This document shows positions 20,479-32,824 of a stretch of DNA of 64,000 nt, piece after piece (the stretch's first letter is position 1; each line of letters begins with the position of its first letter). The position numbers and the translations under genes were made by a program. The notes under the pieces are model-generated. The model was not told where the DNA came from. It saw nothing but the letters and a program-made list of their open reading frames with translations, and did no database searches. Origin of the DNA: Zychaea mexicana (Eukaryota; Mucoromycota; Mucoromycetes; Mucorales; Lichtheimiaceae); the NCBI RefSeq assembly GCF_025766255.1, contig NW_026516672.1:496001-560000 (forward strand). The letters are read 5' to 3'.

Positions 20479-22496
20479 TCATTTCTGCACCATTTTCATA
20501 GCGGTTTTGATAAACTCGGCGATATATTCAGACTTTCGGATAAGCTCGTGTATTTTAATCGCATTACGATACCTTGGTAAAGGAAAGATTAATTATATTT
20601 TCAATATAATAGTGGTTGTCAAGGACTTACCATTCTTTTTCAGACACCTGTCCCTTCTTGCCTTGTCGTCGAGGTGCAGCAACCACCTGCTCACGTAGCG
20701 CCTGCATCAATGTATCAAATGATTCGATTCCAGACGTCGATCGATCGTAAACGTTCCATATATCATGTTCTTTCTTCGGTACTGCATCATCTGGGGAATA
20801 AGGTAAGAAGAACAGGTTCTCTGTATTCCCGACTCCTTCAAAAGCTGGTAGCACCTTTCCCAATGAAACAAGTCCTTTTTAATTGTCGAGAAACCAAAAG
20901 GATTGTGTCAGTGATCATTTCTTGCTTGCTTTGGTGAGAGATATCAAAGAATATGATCGTTACCTGAAGTTTTGAGTTTGGAATCCGAAAATGTTTCATG
21001 AAGGATCAGTTGCATATCCTCATATTTTCGCCACTGGAATTCCCAATCTCGGCATTTGTTGCATGCAAACACTATGATAGTGGTCAGTAGCTGAATCCAC
21101 CTTGTTTGTATACGCAGCTTTTACACGGGTAAGCACTAGGCTTATACTTTACCAATGTCGGCGTAATAACTTGTATCCACCTGCGTCTGACCAAAGTTGG
21201 CCGGAGGGATCAATGGAAAATCCGGGATATTGAACTTCATCATTTCGGCTCTTCTTAGCAGTTTGATTATGGCCGTGTCGATCTCGGTCCCCTCAGAAAC
21301 TACAATGACAACATTGCATACGGATAGCATAAACACTAAATTATAAAGTGACTGAAAAAACCCATCATCCAGATGAGTACACATAGACATAAAGTAAGAA
21401 GTTTAGTTTGTCGATGCAAAATTCTACCTCAACTTCAAGCCAAACTTCTGGGTGTAAACCTTCGGTTGAACCAGTTCGTAATGTTTCATCAAGTATTGAC
21501 GCGCTTAACAATGGCTATTTATCATCATCGAGTCAGCCAAATACCATCATATCATATTTTGGTTACCCCCACCTCCTGTTGACAATATTACCTCAGTATC
21601 TAGCAGCACTGTATGCTCAGGAGATACCAAAATATCAATTCCAGAAGTCTGATGTCGGTTGTACGCCACTGCTTCAGGAGTTTCGGCAGGAAACGTCTAG
21701 ATAAGTTTTATTTTGTCAGTAACCCATTAATTAAATCCCTCTCTCGTAATAAATCTTTGTATTTCATGTACATTTGATGAGTCCTCCATAAACCATGACA
21801 AGACCGTGGATTTTCCAACGCCTTGTTGACCAACGACGCCAACTACAAAATGTCCGGGAGCTTCCCCTAGGAGCTAGATGAAAAAAAAGAAAACCACCAT
21901 GAGCATTCATGTCGTCTACCTTTAAATTTTTTTCTACCTTCCCAACGGATAGAAGGAATAAAAAAAGTAGACGCTCTGTAATTATTACTGCTAACCATAC
22001 CTTGTGTGCAACCTCTGAAGGAAGTTTAGTTTGCTTTCCAAAGAACGGCACTGTTCCTGTCGCCTTGGCAGTCTCTGACTGTGTTGTCGCTGTTGCTGCA
22101 CCTGGAAGCACAGTACCAGCAACTACTCCGGGTGTACTTGGAACTGGAGCACTGCTAGGCTTGGGTGCCAATCGAATCGTGTTGTCGATCTCTACTTGAC
22201 GTACAGTCGTTGCAGTTGCTACATGGCGTGCTTGCCGTTGCTGTTGTGGCGGTGCTGCTGCTGCTGCTGCTGTTGTTGTTGTCGATTCACTGGATTCGGC
22301 CCGATCGCGCCGTTCAAGAATGACTGGCGCCTGTAGAAACGGCTTTGAAGAAGGATCACCTTGTTGCTGCTTGGGGTTTTTAATGAAAATGCTTCGTTTA
22401 CAAACGTGTCGATTTAAGTTACAATGAGCTCGTTTGAGGACTCAAGTGGGCTGTGGGTACCTTATTGCGGCGATCTTTGCGTTTGGATGACCCCAT
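20479..22496 (-). CDS. SMG9: SMG9-like nonsense-mediated decay factor
   Basis: SMG9 partners SMG8 and restrains the SMG1 kinase that phosphorylates UPF1 in nonsense-mediated mRNA decay. The gene reads on the minus strand from ATG at 22496 (MGSSKRKDRRNK, then an intron) through about eight exons to a stop at 20479. The N-terminus is low-complexity and Gln/Ala/Thr-rich. A P-loop exon near 21727-21875 encodes GVVGQQGVGKS followed by TVLSWFMEDSS. Next are GIDILVSPEHTVLLDTE (the switch-like region), SILDETL, and the exon 21142-21390 with LYNLVFMLSVCNVVIVVSEG, a hallmark of SMG9. The C-terminal exons include ENLFFLPYS, SFDTLMQALREQVV and a final YRNAIKIHELIRKSEYIAEF. The whole order matches the family. 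Exact inner splice sites are approximate. Confidence 0.85.
22240..22290. repeat. CAG/CTG repeat in SMG9
   Basis: Runs of GCTGCTGCTG and GTTGTTGTTGTT on the plus strand encode Ala and Thr runs in the N-terminal region of the SMG9 frame. Confidence 0.7.
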
Positions 22497-24226
22497 TACA
22501 AGTAAAAAACAGTACTTGAGACAATGATGGTCAACCCCGACATTATATTATAGTCGCGCATATCTAGAAACCTACTACCCTTGTATGAGCAAAAACGGCG
22601 ATACTAAATCTCTGATATGGATATCAATGGTGCAGCGGTGCCAATGCCATTCAAAAAAATACAAGCACTGATAAGTAGCCCAGGATAGGTTTGTCGCAAA
22701 GATTGATTATTAGTAACGATCAGGTTACGTTAGCTGTAAAACCATCTTGATAGATTATCTCAAAATGTGTTGCAGAAAGCTTAGAGTATGCAGTATACGG
22801 GTATCTCATAAAAAGGGTAATTATGAATTGAGGTCGTCGGGTAGTGCTCCACAAGTATTTCAAAGACATAACCAAACTGGGATTGACAGCAAAGGCTTAG
22901 CTGAACGAGTATATCAGCTCATAATCTGGACATCGAACTAGCTCAAGAACTTAGAATTTGTACAAAACAACGTTAGGTCTGTTGATTATGAGAAAATGAG
23001 AAAAAGTATCGGCGCATAGTCTATTTTATTAGTATCATGTAGAATCTCGCGGTGGGCTGTCAATTGTTCAGCTAGGGCTAAATGGCTTGTATACAATAAT
23101 ACGAAAGCTCTATGAATTCGGTTTGCTTATACATCATGAAGACATCAAAGAACAGCCTGCTGATGTCATGATATAGTTACTGTTAGTGCTGCTGGTAAGA
23201 TCATTATTGTTAGGGTGTTGTCCGCTGCTCATTCTATTTAATAGTACACATTTTCGCCTTAATTGCTGCTGGAAAGATTGATCAACAAACTGATCAGCCC
23301 TACCAAAAGTTCAGTTTCAAGCCAAACGAAATGACGAAGATACAGCAATCGCTCGCTAAACCGATCACATCACCAAAGGATCAGCTTGTTTTTTTATAAA
23401 AATAAAATCTGTTCACCTGTGCCACACCTAATCGGTAGATTGGTACATGTATAAACTTAAGTTACTAGGCATAATTGGCAAAATCGGTCATAGCGATAAC
23501 CCCAACTCTACAGCCATCATACATACCCTTCCAGCAAATTCTGTAAATATTTTGCATGCCGATTAGATTTCGGCAGAACCGAGAATATCAGCTTAGCAAG
23601 CGGGTACTGTATGAAGCAGATCATCATCGCCTAGAGTAAGTAAGTAAGTTTGCGGTGTCCTTTACATGACGGATTCCGAGTTTGTAGAATGGAAACTTAC
23701 ACACCATATCTATCATCCCATCTGTATATACAAAGTTGTGAAACAGGAAGTAATCCATAATCGTTTGACGTATGTAGACTCTATTATCGCCCAGTTTTCA
23801 TATTGGGAGTTTGACCCCTTTTACAGAATGCTTACACAGAGGTTGTCGAGCATGGACCTAGGACTCATTGACGTTTTTTCAAATCTGTCGTACTGACGGT
23901 AAGAAGCAATTGCTGTCCTCTTTTCTACCAATTTGTTTAAAGTATCTATGGCTCGTATTCGCTCTACATGGCTCAGCTTCTTTTTTAGGCCGTGAGGGAT
24001 ATTTTCCATACCCACTGCATCATCATGAAGGGTTAATAGAAAACTCAGACCAGTTTCTATTAAGTCTGTTTCAAATGCATAAACTTTACTTTTGAGTATG
24101 TAATAAACTTTCTTTTTCTCGCAAAGATCCGATTGCTCGTCACCATCATCATCGAAGTTACACAGTATATAATGTTTGCTGGACTTGAAACCCGCGTCTT
24201 CTCTTTTCTTTTGTCTAGACACCATC
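22497..24226. other. 1.7-kb stretch without a firm gene
   Basis: Mostly short frames broken by stops, including a plus-strand frame 22747-22941 with no motif. The segment around 23100-23400 looks like degraded coding DNA but gives no recognisable family. The only longer frame is the minus-strand one at 23821-24228, listed separately. Confidence 0.4.
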
Positions 24227-24228
24227 AT
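23821..24228 (-). CDS. hypothetical 135-residue frame, divergent from the Dabb gene
   Basis: Intact frame starting MMVSRQKKREDAGFKSSK, with a charged N-terminus, an acidic patch (NFDDDGDEQSD) and Leu-rich helices in the middle. No family recognised. Its start codons overlap the start codon of the Dabb gene on the other strand, which leaves no room for separate promoters. It may be only a chance frame in the Dabb upstream region. Confidence 0.25.
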   Translation of the reverse strand: MMVSRQKKREDAGFKSSKHYILCNFDDDGDEQSDLCEKKKVYYILKSKVYAFETDLIETGLSFLLTLHDDAVGMENIPHGLKKKLSHVERIRAIDTLNKLVEKRTAIASYRQYDRFEKTSMSPRSMLDNLCVSIL

Positions 24229-24770
24229 GAAGTTAGTTCACATTGGTAAGTAAGAAACTCCATTCAGCTACAGCAGTATACTATTTGATTCTTCAGTGAC
24301 ATTTTCAACTTTTTTTTTATAAAGTCATTGCCAAGTTCAAGCCTGAAATCAGTGAGGCAACGCGTCAACAAGCTTGTGACGAAGTGTTGAAGCTCAAGGA
24401 CCAGATTCCCAACATCTTGTCGTGCACTGCTGGCAAGACTTTCACTGAACGTAGTCAGGGTTACGAATGGGGTAAGTGGTTGTTGAAGTTAGAGTACAGC
24501 AGGGGAAGGCCCATGTACGTACATATGAAAGAAATCATGTAAGACTCACCATATACTACTTTCTAGGTTGGGTCGTTGAACTCGAGAAGAAGGAGGTAAT
24601 AATACTAGCACCCATCTAATCTTTTGACACATGAACATAACGCAATGACTGTATTGACTGTCGTGCAATAGGACCTTCCCATCTATGCTGAGCACGCCGC
24701 CCATCAAGCATTCTTGCAAAGGTACAAGCCTACCTTTGAGGATTTGATTGCCCTCGATTACATGTGCTAA
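24227..24770 (+). CDS. Dabb-domain (stress-responsive alpha/beta barrel) protein
   Basis: Four exons (about 24227-24245, 24325-24471, 24567-24595, 24672-24770) give a 97-residue protein. It starts MKLVHIVIAKFKPEISEATR and contains IPNILSCTAGKTFTERSQGY, then GWVVELEKKEDLPIYAEHAA and a C-terminal FEDLIALDYMC. This is the layout of dimeric ferredoxin-like Dabb proteins: an initial strand with HIV, a helix, a central strand with GKTF, and the H-x-F-x-x-x-Y end. Length (~100) is typical. Members include stress-induced proteins and some polyketide cyclases; the substrate is unknown. Reading frame is kept across all three introns, all GT-AG. Confidence 0.85.
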
Positions 24771-25471
24771 ACGGCGGTTTTTGTCCCATTTATGCAATAA
24801 ACGAACAAGTTTTTTCTGGAACAAGGGGCAAACTTGGAATTGTACATGACTTTTTGGCTTGCTTTTTTTATCAAAAAAAGGTAGAGAAAGAGACAGAGTG
24901 GATCATATTGAATGTTTGATCCCAAGGTTAGAGTCACCAAGTGTTTGTACCGCGTTCTCTAATATGTCGGATATAAGGGAATAGTGGGAAGTGATACGAT
25001 TCAAGCTGAATGTACCGAAGAATTGGGTTATTAGATTCACAAAAAGTCGCTCTGAAGGCCCCATGTGGTTCGATACGTAATATAACGATTGTCGTTCCTG
25101 AAAGTACGGCAAAGTCGAGTGAGTGCTTGGTAACTAACATTAGGGTGTTCGATAGGATGTGTAGGATTGTTAAAAACAAACTCAAGGACGTGTGTATTAT
25201 TGCATCGCGTACTACGAAAAGTCACCGTTTCTCTGAAACAGCTGGTCTATTACACACTGTCTATCTGGTAGGTATCATAGAGGTTGTCAACTTTAATTCA
25301 AACACCGAAACGTGATATTCAAGCTGGTCAGTCACGCGCGACGCGTTCACTTGAATATAGTTTTTTGGTCGTCGTGCACGCGCTTCGTGTCTCCTTTGAA
25401 TTCTCCACCGCGCCATAAGCTATCAAATACGCATAACACCCTACACGGACAGAAAAAAAAAGATCTGAATA
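24771..25471. other. no gene recognised
   Basis: Intergenic region between two plus-strand genes. A plus-strand frame at 25010-25315 overlaps several minus-strand frames of similar length and none has a motif. The last 100 bp, with several ACGCG motifs, are probably the promoter of the next gene. Confidence 0.4.
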
Positions 25472-26291
25472 ATGACTGAAGACATCAAAATGGAAGAAGC
25501 CACTGTCGATTCACTCGACATTACCAAGAATGCCATGGTAGATGATTCGACAACTACAGCAACAGCAACAGCAACTTCTGAACAACTACCAACACGACGC
25601 GCTCCGACTCCTGCTTCAGAGAAAGAACGTGAAAAGCAAGAATGGATCAAGAAAATGAGACTCAAGTTTTGCATTCGACCCGAATTTGAAATTACCAAAA
25701 ACATGATTTATGCTGATGGAACCCTCAATCAAGAGTAAGTTTTCTACTTTTTAACATACTTGCCCTCTCGTTTTGTTTGGTATTGCTAATAATTGATATT
25801 TTTTGTAGCTACTTTCGCCCACCCAAGGGTGTCAAAGAGGAGGCACGAAAGTGGACAGAAGTCGAAAAGGAACTGCTTATCAAGGGTATTGAAAAGCATG
25901 GCATCGGTAGCTTTGGTGATATATCAAAGGAATCACTTCCAAAATGGGTGAGTCATCGATTGCTTAACACATATTCACGCGTCGGTGTAAGTGATCTTGA
26001 GTGCTGACATGCTTCTTTTTCTCCCTATATATAACATTATAGTCGACCAACGATTTGCGTATCAAGTGTATTCGCCTGATCGGTCGACAGAACTTACAGA
26101 TGTACAAGGGATGGAAGGGCAATGCAGACGATATTGCACGAGAGTATCGTCGTAACAAAGAAATTGGGCTCAAGTATGGCACATGGAAGCAAGGTGTACT
26201 TGTGTATGACGACGAAGGTTTAGTCGAGAAAGCGTTGCTGGAACAGAAGAACAAGGATAACGAGGACGACGAGGATGTGGATATGGAATAA
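25472..26291 (+). CDS. SANT/Myb-like domain protein
   Basis: Three exons (about 25472-25734, 25809-25947, 26043-26291) encode 216 residues. The first ~65 are acidic and Ser/Thr-rich. A conserved segment follows (EWIKKMRLKFCIRPEFEI). Residues about 90-150 form a Myb/SANT-like unit with the spaced tryptophans of the fold: KWTEVEKELLIKGIEKHGIG, then SKESLPKW, then STNDLRIKCIRLIGRQNLQ. The C-terminus has YRRNKEIGLKYGTWKQGVLV and an acidic DNEDDEDVDME end. This suggests a chromatin- or DNA-binding protein. I do not recognise the exact orthologue. Introns are short GT-AG and the frame is preserved. Confidence 0.75.
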
Positions 26292-26339
26292 TAGGGTTAA
26301 AAAAGACCTCAAATTGTATAAATTATGTACCTGAATTAC

Positions 26340-26378
26340 TGTACGCACACACACATACACACACACACACACACTATA
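26340..26378. repeat. (CA)n microsatellite
   Basis: About 30 bp of near-perfect CA repeats in the 3' flank of the SANT-like gene. Confidence 0.85.
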
Positions 26379-26635
26379 TCTGCATCATTACTTGTAAATA
26401 AACTATTACTACCGCTACTACACAGCATCACTGCCATGCATGCATCATCAATGTCATTGGGAGGTCCGCCCTATTGGTAGGATCTATCAAGTACCTAAAA
26501 ACAAGATCAGCAGTCACATTTTTTCCAAAGTTTCGTGGAAATGAATCATGATCGGCAGTGGAGCTCGCGTTCTCGAGTAGCTCTCTTCTCCCACCGCACT
26601 TTTCCGCCAGAGAAAACGAAATTAACTTTTTGACA

Positions 26636-28802
26636 ATGTCGCAGAAAATTGGTGCGTAAATAAAAAAAGACATAACACTCTCCTTTGGACATTCCAATGA
26701 AAGACTAACTTGTGCTTCTTCTATTACTGTATGCTTATATAAAATAGCTATTTTGTCCGTGTATGACAAGACCGGTTTGGTCGACTTTGCCAAGGATTTG
26801 CACGCTCAAAACGTCCGTTTGCTCGGCTCTGGAGGCACAGCCAAGCTTATCCGCAATGCCGGTATTCCTATCGGGTAAATAGGCCATTGTTTTTGGAACA
26901 AGAGGACGTTGGTATCGCAAACATGTTTTTGTGGGATATTTATGCAATTTCCAAAAAGTGACGTTTCGGATATCACCAAGGCCCCCGAGATGTTGGGCGG
27001 TCGTGTCAAGACCCTTCACCCTGCTGTTCACGGCGGTAAGTAAAGAAGCAAATTTGTGGGGGTTTGGAGGTGTGTGTATGTATGCTGACTTGTTTGCGGC
27101 GCTGTTTGTAAGGTATCTTGGCCCGCAACATCGAAAGTGATGACAAGGACCTGGCCGAACAATCAATCGAGAAGATCGACATTGTCGTCTGCAACCTTTA
27201 TCCCTTCAAGGAGACCGTCGCTAAGCCTGATGTGACCGTCCCCCAGGCCGTCGAGGAAATTGATATTGGTAAGTACAATAGGGGGGGGGTAGCATTCACA
27301 TCAAAGAAGTTCTGTTATCCCCATAGGAACATGTCATTGCTGTCAAGGGGTTGACAATAAATTGGGGTTACTACGACCACTTAAAACTTCGTGTACCTGT
27401 GTCTTCTTTAGGTGGTGTCACTTTGCTCCGTGCTGCTGCTAAGAACCACGCCCGTGTCTCAATCGTCTCGGACCCCTCCGACTACAGCAAGGTCATTGAG
27501 GAGTTGAAGGGTGGCGATGTCACCCAAGAGACCCGCAACATGCTCGCCTTGAAGGCCTTCCACCACACTGCTGACTATGACGATGCCATCTCCAACTATT
27601 TCCGCAAGGAGTACGCTCAGAACACTGCCATGCTGCCTCTGCGTTACGGTGCCAACCCCCACCAGAAGCCCGCCCAGATCTACGTCAAGGAAGGCAAGCT
27701 TCCTGTGACCCCTCTCTCCGGCTCGCCTGGCTACATTAACTTTTTGGATGCCTTGAACTCGTGGGCTCTTGTCAAGGAGCTCAAGGAAGCCACCAACACA
27801 CCTGCTGCTGCTTCGTTCAAGCACGTTTCTCCCGCTGGTGCTGCCATTGGCGTGCCTCTCTCGGATGTCGAAAAGAAGGTCTACCAGGTCGATGACCTCA
27901 AGGTCCCTCTTACCCCTCTTGCCACTGCCTACGCCCGTGCTCGTGGTGCCGACCGCATGTCGTCGTTCGGTGACTTCATTGCCTTGTCCGACAAGGTTGA
28001 TGTTGCCACTGCCAAGATCATCTCGCGTGAAGTCTCGGATGGTGTTATTGCTCCCGACTACGAGCCCGAGGCTCTTGAGATCCTCAAGGCCAAGAAGGGT
28101 GGCAAGTACGTTGTCTTGAAGATGGACCCCTCGTACGAGCCCGAGGAGCAGGAAGTCCGCCAGGTGTATGGTCTGTACATGGAGCAGAAGCGCAACAACA
28201 TCAAGATCGATGCTTCGCTGTTCAACAACGTGGTCAGCAAGAACAAGGACTTGCCCGAGTCTGCCTTGCGTGACTTGATTGTTGCCACGATCGCACTCAA
28301 GTACACCCAGTCCAACTCGGTCTGCTATGCCAAGAACGGTATGGTCATTGGTCTCGGTGCTGGTCAGCAATCCCGAATTCACTGCACGCGTCTTGCTGGT
28401 GACAAGGCTGACAACTGGTGGCTGCGCCATCACCCCAAGGTCTTGGGCTTCAATTTTAAGAAGGGTTGCAAGCGTGCCGACAAGTCGAACGCTATCGATC
28501 TCTACGTCATTGACCAGGTTGGCGAGGGTGAGGAACGCGCTCAATGGGAGGCCAGCTTCGAGACTGTGCCCGAGCCTCTTACTGCCCAAGAGCGCAAGGA
28601 ATGGATGGCTCAGCTGAATGACACCGTTGTCTCTTCCGACGCTTTCTTCCCCTTCTCGGACAATATCTACCGCGCCCACCGCTCCGGTGTCAAGTATGTT
28701 GCCGCCGCCTCTGGCTCCGTCCAAGATGAAGCCGTCATTGCCGCTGCTGATGCCAACAACATGGTCCTCGCCCATACCTCTTTGCGTCTTTTCCATCATT
28801 AA
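26636..28802 (+). CDS. ADE17: bifunctional AICAR transformylase / IMP cyclohydrolase
   Basis: Catalyses the last two steps of de novo purine synthesis: formylation of AICAR with 10-formyl-THF, then ring closure to IMP, in the cytosol. Five exons give about 588 residues, the usual length. The tiny first exon (ATG TCG CAG AAA ATT G at 26636-26651) joins to give [20 protein letters not shown], exactly the conserved start. The cyclohydrolase part has [26 protein letters not shown] and CNLYPF. The transformylase part has [44 protein letters not shown], and a C-terminal [11 protein letters not shown] with [12 protein letters not shown]. The last exon (27412-28802) is uninterrupted and uses strongly biased, C-ending codons typical of a highly expressed gene. 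Yeast has two paralogues (ADE16, ADE17); the symbol is by family, not orthology. Confidence 0.96.
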
Positions 28803-29043
28803 AAAAGTTTAAGTTCATTTGCATTGTCATTTCTCTCTCTTTTCGTCTACCTTTAAAAATTAAATAAAAGCACTGTGAAGCCAAAAAAAACATATCCGAA
28901 AACGTGGGTTTCCTGTTTCTATGGTTACGTCATGGCAGCAGAACGAGAGAACTAAACCACACGTAAAAAAGAGTGGCGGTCTGCCTTTTTTATTTTCCAG
29001 TGTTTTTTTCCTTTTGTTACAAACCTTTTCCGGATCGATCATC

Positions 29044-29787
29044 ATGGGACAAGCAGAATCACATCTCGAAGACATGGTCAATTCGACCAACTGTACGTGA
29101 TCTGTTCTCTCTTCACTCTTTTTGTTGTTGCTACTGCTGCTATTGCTATATACGTGTTATAAACTTTCTTATTTGTAAACCCTGCATAACCGGGCCCTTG
29201 CATAGTTTCCGCCGAGGAGATACAGCGTCTGTACAAACGCTTCATGAAGCTCGACAAAGACAACTCGGGCTCGATCGACAAGGATGAATTCTTGTCTATT
29301 CCACAGATCGCAAACAATCCTCTGGCGTCTCGTATGATTGCCATCTTTGACGAAGACGGAGGCGGCGACGTTGATTTCCACGAGTTTATCAAGGGATTGA
29401 GTGCCTTTAGTGCACGAGGTCAAAAGCGCGAAAAACTTGAGTGTAATGTATTATTCTTCCTTTATTAGATCGTTTCGCCCCTTTCATTTCGCGCGTATCT
29501 CTAAATTACGATACCGCGGCCCATACGTCTATCTCTTCACAAAAACAATAGTTGCGTTCAAGGTGTACGACATGGATCGAGACGGATACATTTCAAACGG
29601 AGAGTTGTTCTTGGTGCTCAAGATGATGGTTGGCAGCAATCTCAAGGATAACCAGCTGCAGCAAATTGTGGACAAGACGATTATGGAGGCAGACAAGGAC
29701 ATGGACGGCAAGCTCAGCTTTGACGAATTCATCATCATGGTCGAGAATACCGATGTTGCAAAGCAAATGACCCTCGAAAGCTTTTGA
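29044..29787 (+). CDS. CNB1: calcineurin B regulatory subunit
   Basis: Ca2+-binding subunit that activates the phosphatase calcineurin A in fungal Ca2+ signalling. Three exons (about 29044-29092, 29206-29442, 29552-29787) encode 173 residues. The start is [16 protein letters not shown], with Gly2 in a myristoylation context. Four EF-hands are visible: [36 protein letters not shown] and [22 protein letters not shown] linkers and the C-terminal [10 protein letters not shown] agree with CNB rather than calmodulin. The second donor is GTAATG, non-standard at +4 to +6, and is supported by restored frame (KLE|FAFKVY). Confidence 0.95.
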
Positions 29788-30106
29788 GTCAACCCTCTCT
29801 CTCCGCCACGTTGTTATTACCCACATGTCTCCCTTTCTCCTCTCAGCCTAACCCAGCACATTCTCCTCCATATCAGCGCACGATACGTACATGCATATAC
29901 ATTATGCGTTTATACATACGAGGTTACTTTCCTCTCTCCCCGTCGTATATAGTATATTATTTAATAACTTCTTCTTTTGTTGTGTCAATACACTTTTTAT
30001 CTACTGTCATTTTGCGTGCCATGTGTGTAACCCACTTGTACCACCTCTCTGTAAGAGTACGATGATAACAACTCAGTTTATTATGTTTGGGTAATGGATA
30101 TCCTTA

Positions 30107-31771
30107 AACAGGATTTTTCCTCATTTTAGGCGGCTTCTTTTTTCAATTTGGCGCTGGGTTTAACGTTGAAAATAAGACTTTACATGTCGTCTCCATCCTC
30201 GACAGTATGCTGCAGTAACTAGGTACTGTATGTTGACTGGATAGTTCGAGATGGTTGAAAGGACTACTTGTAGTTAAAATCTCTCGCTTGACACAAGCCT
30301 TTAGTTTTGGCCAAAATTCTTCTATCATATCGGGTTCAACACTGCTGAGTATCGATGTAGATATAGTATACGGAACCCACAACTTTCCACGACGTCCTTG
30401 GTAATACTACTATAATGAATGCTGGCATTATCCATTATCATATAAACGCTCGTCCAAACATATAAGGGTTTTCATGATTTGTCAATTGACAAAATGCGGT
30501 GCTCGTGACCCAACTTCATTGACCAAACGTTCTTCGCCATCTTGCAGTTTCCGCTTCTTTGATGTAGAAACTGCTTAAAGCTTTTTCAGCGAAATATTTA
30601 CAATCCCTTTCGCTGCAATGACACCCAATACTGAAATGTTCACACCTCGGTTGTTGAAAACCACTTCTTTGGAAGTAGGCTATTTTTTGACTGACCAGTT
30701 GTTCTTCGCTAATGTAATCATATCCTGCTTCGTCGATAGTCCTTTCTGGAACTCAAAGCATGCGACGAGAAGCTTGAGCAGCATTTAAAGCTACATTTTG
30801 TATGAGACCAATAAGTTCAATGGTCTGCAGGTCTGTATATCGCTTTTTGGACATATAAAGTATGGCTTCTAAGTAACCTAAACGGCACTATTATGAGCTG
30901 ATAATTTAATCATCTAACAACACATACCTCTTGATTTTACTACTGCTTTTTTGGGTTTGTTACTACGAGGCCATCTACGTGTTTCGTTTTGCTAGTGTTT
31001 GAAATAATTTAGCTTTTTGTCGCTGAGGAATATCGGCTACATCGATTCCTATTTCATAAACTTCATGTTGAAACATATGTCGATATTTTATATACTGTTA
31101 ATCAAATACTTTTTAAAATGTATTTTTAACATATATATGATACTTTTACCTTTTCTGAATTACTGTATTCGGTTATTTTGTCACTGATAACTAAGCATAC
31201 ACTGTCTTTTCCTACATCAAACTCAGTATTCATGATACGATATGGATCCTCTGGTTCAATGGTTTCTTCCATAATTTCATCAACTTCTAGCTTACAGCTC
31301 TCTTCAATATCGTCTTCGCTGGCATATAGTAACTCTAATTCTTCGATATCCATTTCTTAGTTTTCATACCCTCAAAGCTTGGGCGCATAATGCTCATCAG
31401 AGACAGATAAAAAAAGGATACAATTACTTTTGCTTCACTTTTGTTAACAAAAAGCGGCTGCTTATATAAAAAGGTGATTTCTTGACAGGTTTATTGGTAA
31501 AGAAAGTCAGCGATGCTTTTTAATAAGTTAATGCCATTAAGATACTTTTGTTGCTTCCCTGAACTTTCATAGTGCAGTATTCTATTATATAAAAAGTGGG
31601 TTGTCAACCACCTAATAAAAAACAATGGGCGCCATAATATTTAGAGGGCAAATCATGAAGTGCTTGGCGCCACACCGAAAGTTTCAGCCGCCATTGGAAA
31701 AAACTAAGCGCCTAATAAAAAGTGCATCACACGCCAAAGAACACAGCGCGAAGTTGAGGAAAAATCCTGTA
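30107..31771 (-). mobile_element. Tc1/mariner-like transposon, dead copy
   Basis: The left end AACAGGATTTTTCCTCA at 30107 and the inverted right end TGAGGAAAAATCCTGTA at about 31755-31771 form terminal inverted repeats of about 17 bp. TA dinucleotides flank them on both sides (30105-30106 and 31772-31773), as expected for the TA target duplication. Length is about 1.67 kb. The interior carries a broken transposase on the minus strand and a GGCGCC-containing subterminal region. Confidence 0.8.
30143..31353 (-). pseudogene. Tc1/mariner transposase, broken
   Basis: The minus strand starts with an acidic leader (MDIEELELLYASEDDIEESC) at 31353. It continues through GIDVADIPQRQKAKLFQTL and RRWPRSNKPKKAVVKSRG, then a DDE region ending with MDNASIHY, FRILYLHRYSAVLNPDMIEEFWPK and LKACVKRE. 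That last set is the Tc1 pattern: second Asp in MDN, then a Pro/Asn-rich turn and the E-F-W acidic residue. Several stops and frame changes separate these blocks. For example, a stop stands between LAKRN and RRWPR, and another follows the YMFGRAFI segment. No functional enzyme can be made. Confidence 0.82.
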
Positions 31772-31773
31772 TA

Positions 31774-32824
31774 CGAGAATAAATTAAGTGGCTTCAACTG
31801 TCACACTCTCATACATGACATATGGGCTGAGCTGAACTTCTAAACTCTGTGCTCCACGGATTTTGCCGTCAGCCCGATTGCCGAGTCCTCTTGCGATCGA
31901 ACCTCTTTTCTGAACTGTTTTGAGTTAGCAGTAATAGGATCCGAAACTAGCCACAGCTGAACCTCTTATATTTTACCACCAGCTGCGCATGTCAGTACAA
32001 AAACTGACAATAATGCATGCGTACCATTACCTCAGCTTTTTTTTCGCCCTCGAAGTTAGTGTAACAACATCAGTGCATATGTATCCTTCGCTTATATCTC
32101 GCGTCATTTATCCGCGTCCATGGCATCCTGCGTGGCGGAAGTCATCAAGGGTTGAGACAGGAGATGTTGTCATTCAGCGCTTAACTATCCAGGAATTGCC
32201 GAAGTGGGTGTCTCCCTCACCGTTTCCTTACATATGGATGCTGTACCCATATGTTTCTTGCCACTTTCGCCGATTAAGACGTTTTAACAGCATTTGTGTA
32301 AACGGAGCCATAATTACCCGCCACATATGCATGTACTCCGTCCTAAAGAACACTGAAGAACAAATTAAACTGAAAAAGGTTTTATGTATAAAGTTGTTGA
32401 ATACGTGTCAGACAATACGTACCATCCTGGTTACTTGGTTTGTCTTTCTGTAAGCCAAGCCGATAATTCCTTTCAGTAGGGCGTAACCCAACGAAACTTT
32501 TATACCCCCATTCCTCTCCCATTTGTCGCATGTATTGATCGTTGTATCGTCCTTTTCCTTGCCGATTTAGGGGGCGGGTTTACCAGGCGTTACGGTGTTG
32601 TTTATTGCGCGTCGAGCACGATGATAAGAGGGCATAATTCTGTATATCGTTGTTTGTGATAATGTTGGTGATTTGGTCATACTATGTACATAGGAGGAGG
32701 CGAAGCATAAGGACAAAAGGGTGGGTGGTTTTGCGCGTGGATATAGACTGAATGGGAGAAGGAAAGAGCGGGATCGTGCATGACAGAAAGATGAAAGAAA
32801 GAAAGAGCCTTAAGCCTTCTTTTT
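31774..32824. other. no supported gene; one unexplained frame
   Basis: A plus-strand frame at 31989-32453 (154 codons, starting MSVQKLTIMHAYHY) is open but has no motif and no paired splice sites. It may be chance. The right part is probably the 3' flank of the acidic-protein gene. Confidence 0.35.

Noticed and set aside
27459..28799. 446-codon open frame antisense to ADE17
   Set aside because: It mirrors the codon bias of the highly expressed sense gene; the sense frame has all purH motifs, and the antisense translation is Leu/Val/Gly-rich without motifs.
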